Assembly: GCF_037969765.1 (NCBI RefSeq)
Contig: NZ_CP150207.1
Span: 248,001-312,000, forward strand
DNA length: 64,000 nucleotides
Origin: Paenibacillus sp. FSL W8-0186
GTDB lineage: Bacteria; Bacillota; Bacilli; Paenibacillales; Paenibacillaceae
Direction of reading: 5' to 3'
The position numbers and the translations under genes were made by a program. Shown one piece after another: positions 62,071 through 64,000 of the stretch; positions within the stretch are counted from its first letter, which is position 1, and the number at the start of each line of letters is the position of its first letter. The notes below the pieces were generated by a model, which was not told the origin of the DNA, searched no databases, and saw only the letters and a list, made by a program, of their open reading frames with translations.

Positions 62071-63588
62071 TTATTTCATGAGCTTCTGGTATTCCTTCGG
62101 GCTCATGCCGCAATAACTTTTGAATACGCGGGTGAAATTTTTTGGATTGCTGTACCCCAATGCGGAAGCGACATCGCAAATTTTGACATTGATGCCGTTC
62201 AGAGCTTTCTTGGCGTAGTCCATCCGCTGCATCGTGACATAATCTTGAAAGTTCATCCCGGTACTCTCCTTAAACAACTTGCTGAAATACGCGTAGCTGA
62301 CATTGCAGTAGTTGGCGATCACAGCCATATTAATCTCGCCGAGCAATTGCTCTTCGACGTACTTCTTGGCGATTTCCACCATATCATAGCTGCGGATCAA
62401 GCCCTGGCGCGCCTCGATCGTCTGCAGTATTCGGGATATGAGGTATAAGCGCAATTGCTCGCTCTGTTCAAAGGCAGAGAAATCCTGCTTCTGACGGGGA
62501 ATCCAGCGGATGGTCTGCAGGATCGCATCATAATTGCTCCGGATGCTGTCCAGGGTGCTTCTTCTTAATGATTCATCATTGAAATACTTTTGAATATAGG
62601 GGAGCACCTGATCCTTCCGGCCCATATCGATGATTTCGGTCAAAATCCTCAGATCCGCAGGCGAGATATGGCGGTCCTCCCTTGTCAGAATCTCGTCGTA
62701 AAGCAGGATGGACCGCGGGCCTGCGGTCAGCTTGTAGCTCAATACTTGTAATGCGCTCCGGTAGGCTAGAGCCAGCCCTGTCGCTGCCGAGACGGTCATG
62801 CCTACGGCAATAACAACAGGGAGCTCTGGAGTGCTCCCCAGGAGTTGCTCCAGAGCCTGCTTGACCGCGGAGCTTCCGCCCCGCAGTCTATCGTAATTGA
62901 TCCATACGACAAGATCATTCTGTCTATTGTAGAACGAATACAGCTTCATAGGTAAACGATTCGTGTCCGGCCTAGTTAAGAGGGCATCCCAGTCGGCGCC
63001 CAACGATTCGGCGTTTGAGGCGGAATGCATGGGGGAGAGAATCGCTGCCGCCGTATCCGGATAAGGCAGGCTGAGGCCCAATTCGGCGAATACGCGTTCC
63101 AGAGCATGCTCATCCTGCTCAGCGCTTTGGAGCACCCAATTCATGCTTCTGCTGACTCTCTCCATTTGGGTTAACATTTTCTCCGACTCGCCCTTCTGGT
63201 ACTGCTGCTCCTCCTGGCGGAGCTCGCGGACAATCTTATCCAATACTTCCAGCAGCTCTTCTGAATGCGCAGGCTTGAGCAAGTAATCGCGCACGCCCAG
63301 CTTGAAGCTCTCCTTGACCAGATGAAAATCATCATATCCGCTAACCACGATGATTTTATGCTCATGCTTCCCTTGCAGCTGTTTGATCATTTCAATCCCG
63401 TCCAGCACCGGCATGTTCAGATCGGTGAGTATGATTTGCGGGTTCTCTATATTAATGATGGACAGCGCATCCGCGCCATCCTTGGCCGTCAGGATTTGCC
63501 CGATATGCTGAACCTGCAGGTAGGCGACAATGTCCCGAAGTCCTTCGCGCACGATTTCTTCATCGTCGACAATAAGCAGTTTATACAT
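62071..63588 (-). CDS. YesN-type AraC-family response regulator (importer 3)
   Basis: This 505-residue regulator has a receiver domain (LLIVDDEEIVREGL; phospho-acceptor Asp56 in ILTDLNMPVL; VVSGYDDFHLV; LLKPAHSEELL). A middle region follows, then a C-terminal AraC DNA-binding domain (~405-505: VIANYCNVSYAYFSKLFKES; VASALGYSNPKNFTRVFKSY). The ATG at 63588 has AGAGG at good spacing; the longer frame overlaps the kinase. It lies 13 bp after the kinase stop, so the pair is co-expressed. It probably controls importer 3. Confidence 0.93.
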   Translation of the reverse strand: MYKLLIVDDEEIVREGLRDIVAYLQVQHIGQILTAKDGADALSIINIENPQIILTDLNMPVLDGIEMIKQLQGKHEHKIIVVSGYDDFHLVKESFKLGVRDYLLKPAHSEELLEVLDKIVRELRQEEQQYQKGESEKMLTQMERVSRSMNWVLQSAEQDEHALERVFAELGLSLPYPDTAAAILSPMHSASNAESLGADWDALLTRPDTNRLPMKLYSFYNRQNDLVVWINYDRLRGGSSAVKQALEQLLGSTPELPVVIAVGMTVSAATGLALAYRSALQVLSYKLTAGPRSILLYDEILTREDRHISPADLRILTEIIDMGRKDQVLPYIQKYFNDESLRRSTLDSIRSNYDAILQTIRWIPRQKQDFSAFEQSEQLRLYLISRILQTIEARQGLIRSYDMVEIAKKYVEEQLLGEINMAVIANYCNVSYAYFSKLFKESTGMNFQDYVTMQRMDYAKKALNGINVKICDVASALGYSNPKNFTRVFKSYCGMSPKEYQKLMK

Positions 63589-63601
63589 TCCATATTGCCT
63601 C

Positions 63602-64000
63602 TCATTCATAGGGTAATTTGATCTGTACTTGAGTATAATCGTTCTTTTTGCTCTCGATGGTGATATAGTAGGACTCCCCATAATACAGGCGCAGCCGGGA
63701 GTTGATATTATATAGTCCGATGGAGCGCTCGGGTGCATTCGGAGCGGGAGCGGATTCTTCATAATGAAGCGGAGCTTGAAAATGCTCGTTAAGCATGTTC
63801 AATTTCTCTTCGCTCATCCCCGCGCCATTGTCGATAATATCGACCCGAACCTGCTGCTTCAGCACATAGCAGCGAACTTGAATCTGCAGTGAATCCTTCT
63901 GCACGGTTTTCCCATATTTAATGCTGTTCTCCACGATCGGCTGCAGCAGGAATTTGATCACCGGGTACGATTTCAGCTCCTCGGTAATTTCAACCTCGAG
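63602..64000 (-). CDS. YesM-type sensor histidine kinase, C-terminal part
   Basis: Only the last 132 residues are present; the gene runs off the right edge. The ATP-binding domain is visible: LLQPIVENSIKYG (N-box), DIIDNGAGMSEEKL (G1) and SIGLYNINSRLRLYYG (G2-like). This fits the YesM/LytS kinase class that partners AraC-type response regulators. The phospho-accepting histidine and sensor lie outside the window. Confidence 0.9.
   Translation of the reverse strand, partial: LEVEITEELKSYPVIKFLLQPIVENSIKYGKTVQKDSLQIQVRCYVLKQQVRVDIIDNGAGMSEEKLNMLNEHFQAPLHYEESAPAPNAPERSIGLYNINSRLRLYYGESYYITIESKKNDYTQVQIKLPYE

Overview
The window looks like a chromosomal piece of a Paenibacillus or close relative, a low-to-medium GC spore-forming Firmicute. 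Evidence: strong AGGAGG-type ribosome sites; a squalene-hopene/sporulenol-type cyclase; YesM/YesN-type two-component pairs beside LplB/YtcP-type sugar permeases with no ATPase of their own; a secreted xylan-type carbohydrate-binding protein; an AraC regulator fused to a GH39 glycosidase; and a copper-amine-oxidase-N 'stalk' protein. The name is inferred from gene content. No rRNA, tRNA or CRISPR array was seen.

Layout. 1-688: 5' part of a secreted carbohydrate-binding, probably xylanolytic, enzyme. 1.5-3.8 kb: ahpC-ahpF peroxide defence with PerR-like and Fur-like boxes on the promoter. 3.8-9.6 kb: a triterpenoid cyclase, a GH3 beta-glucosidase and a cellobiose-type PTS EIIC with a cre-like site. 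9.8-13.9 kb: the AraC-GH39 fusion and a WYL regulator divergent from a VOC protein. 14.1-21.3 kb: histidine kinase, response regulator, two permeases and a solute-binding lipoprotein (sugar importer 1). 21.3-25.6 kb: HxlR regulator with an NAD(P)H oxidoreductase, then small secreted or membrane proteins.

26.1-36.7 kb is a defence island: a DUF4236 membrane protein, a McrB-type GTPase with a DUF3578 N-domain, a DUF2357/McrC-like nuclease, and a 1329-residue nuclease-NACHT protein in very AT-rich DNA. 37-45.2 kb holds a DUF6809-like protein, a decayed partial copy of a membrane AraC regulator, the intact regulator, and sugar importer 2. 45.4-49 kb holds a PH-domain protein and a polymorphic toxin with its probable immunity gene; base composition drops sharply at the toxin tip. 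49-58 kb holds an alpha/beta hydrolase, a TetR/MFS efflux pair, and a double-HTH MerR regulator with a UvrA-like ABC ATPase. The latter two are separated by an AT-rich insert flanked by 40-bp direct repeats and carrying an IS3-type remnant. 58.1-64 kb holds sugar importer 3 with its own YesMN pair; its kinase runs off the right edge.

Main theme: plant-polysaccharide sensing and uptake (three ATPase-less ABC importers, probably served by a shared MsmX-type ATPase elsewhere, plus GH3, GH39, PTS and cre-like sites), interrupted by a defence island and a conflict locus. The strongest candidates for new biology are the nuclease-NACHT protein, the DUF4236-McrB-DUF2357 cluster, the toxin/immunity pair, the AraC-GH39 fusion, and the repeat-bounded insert that duplicates the UvrA-like gene's promoter.
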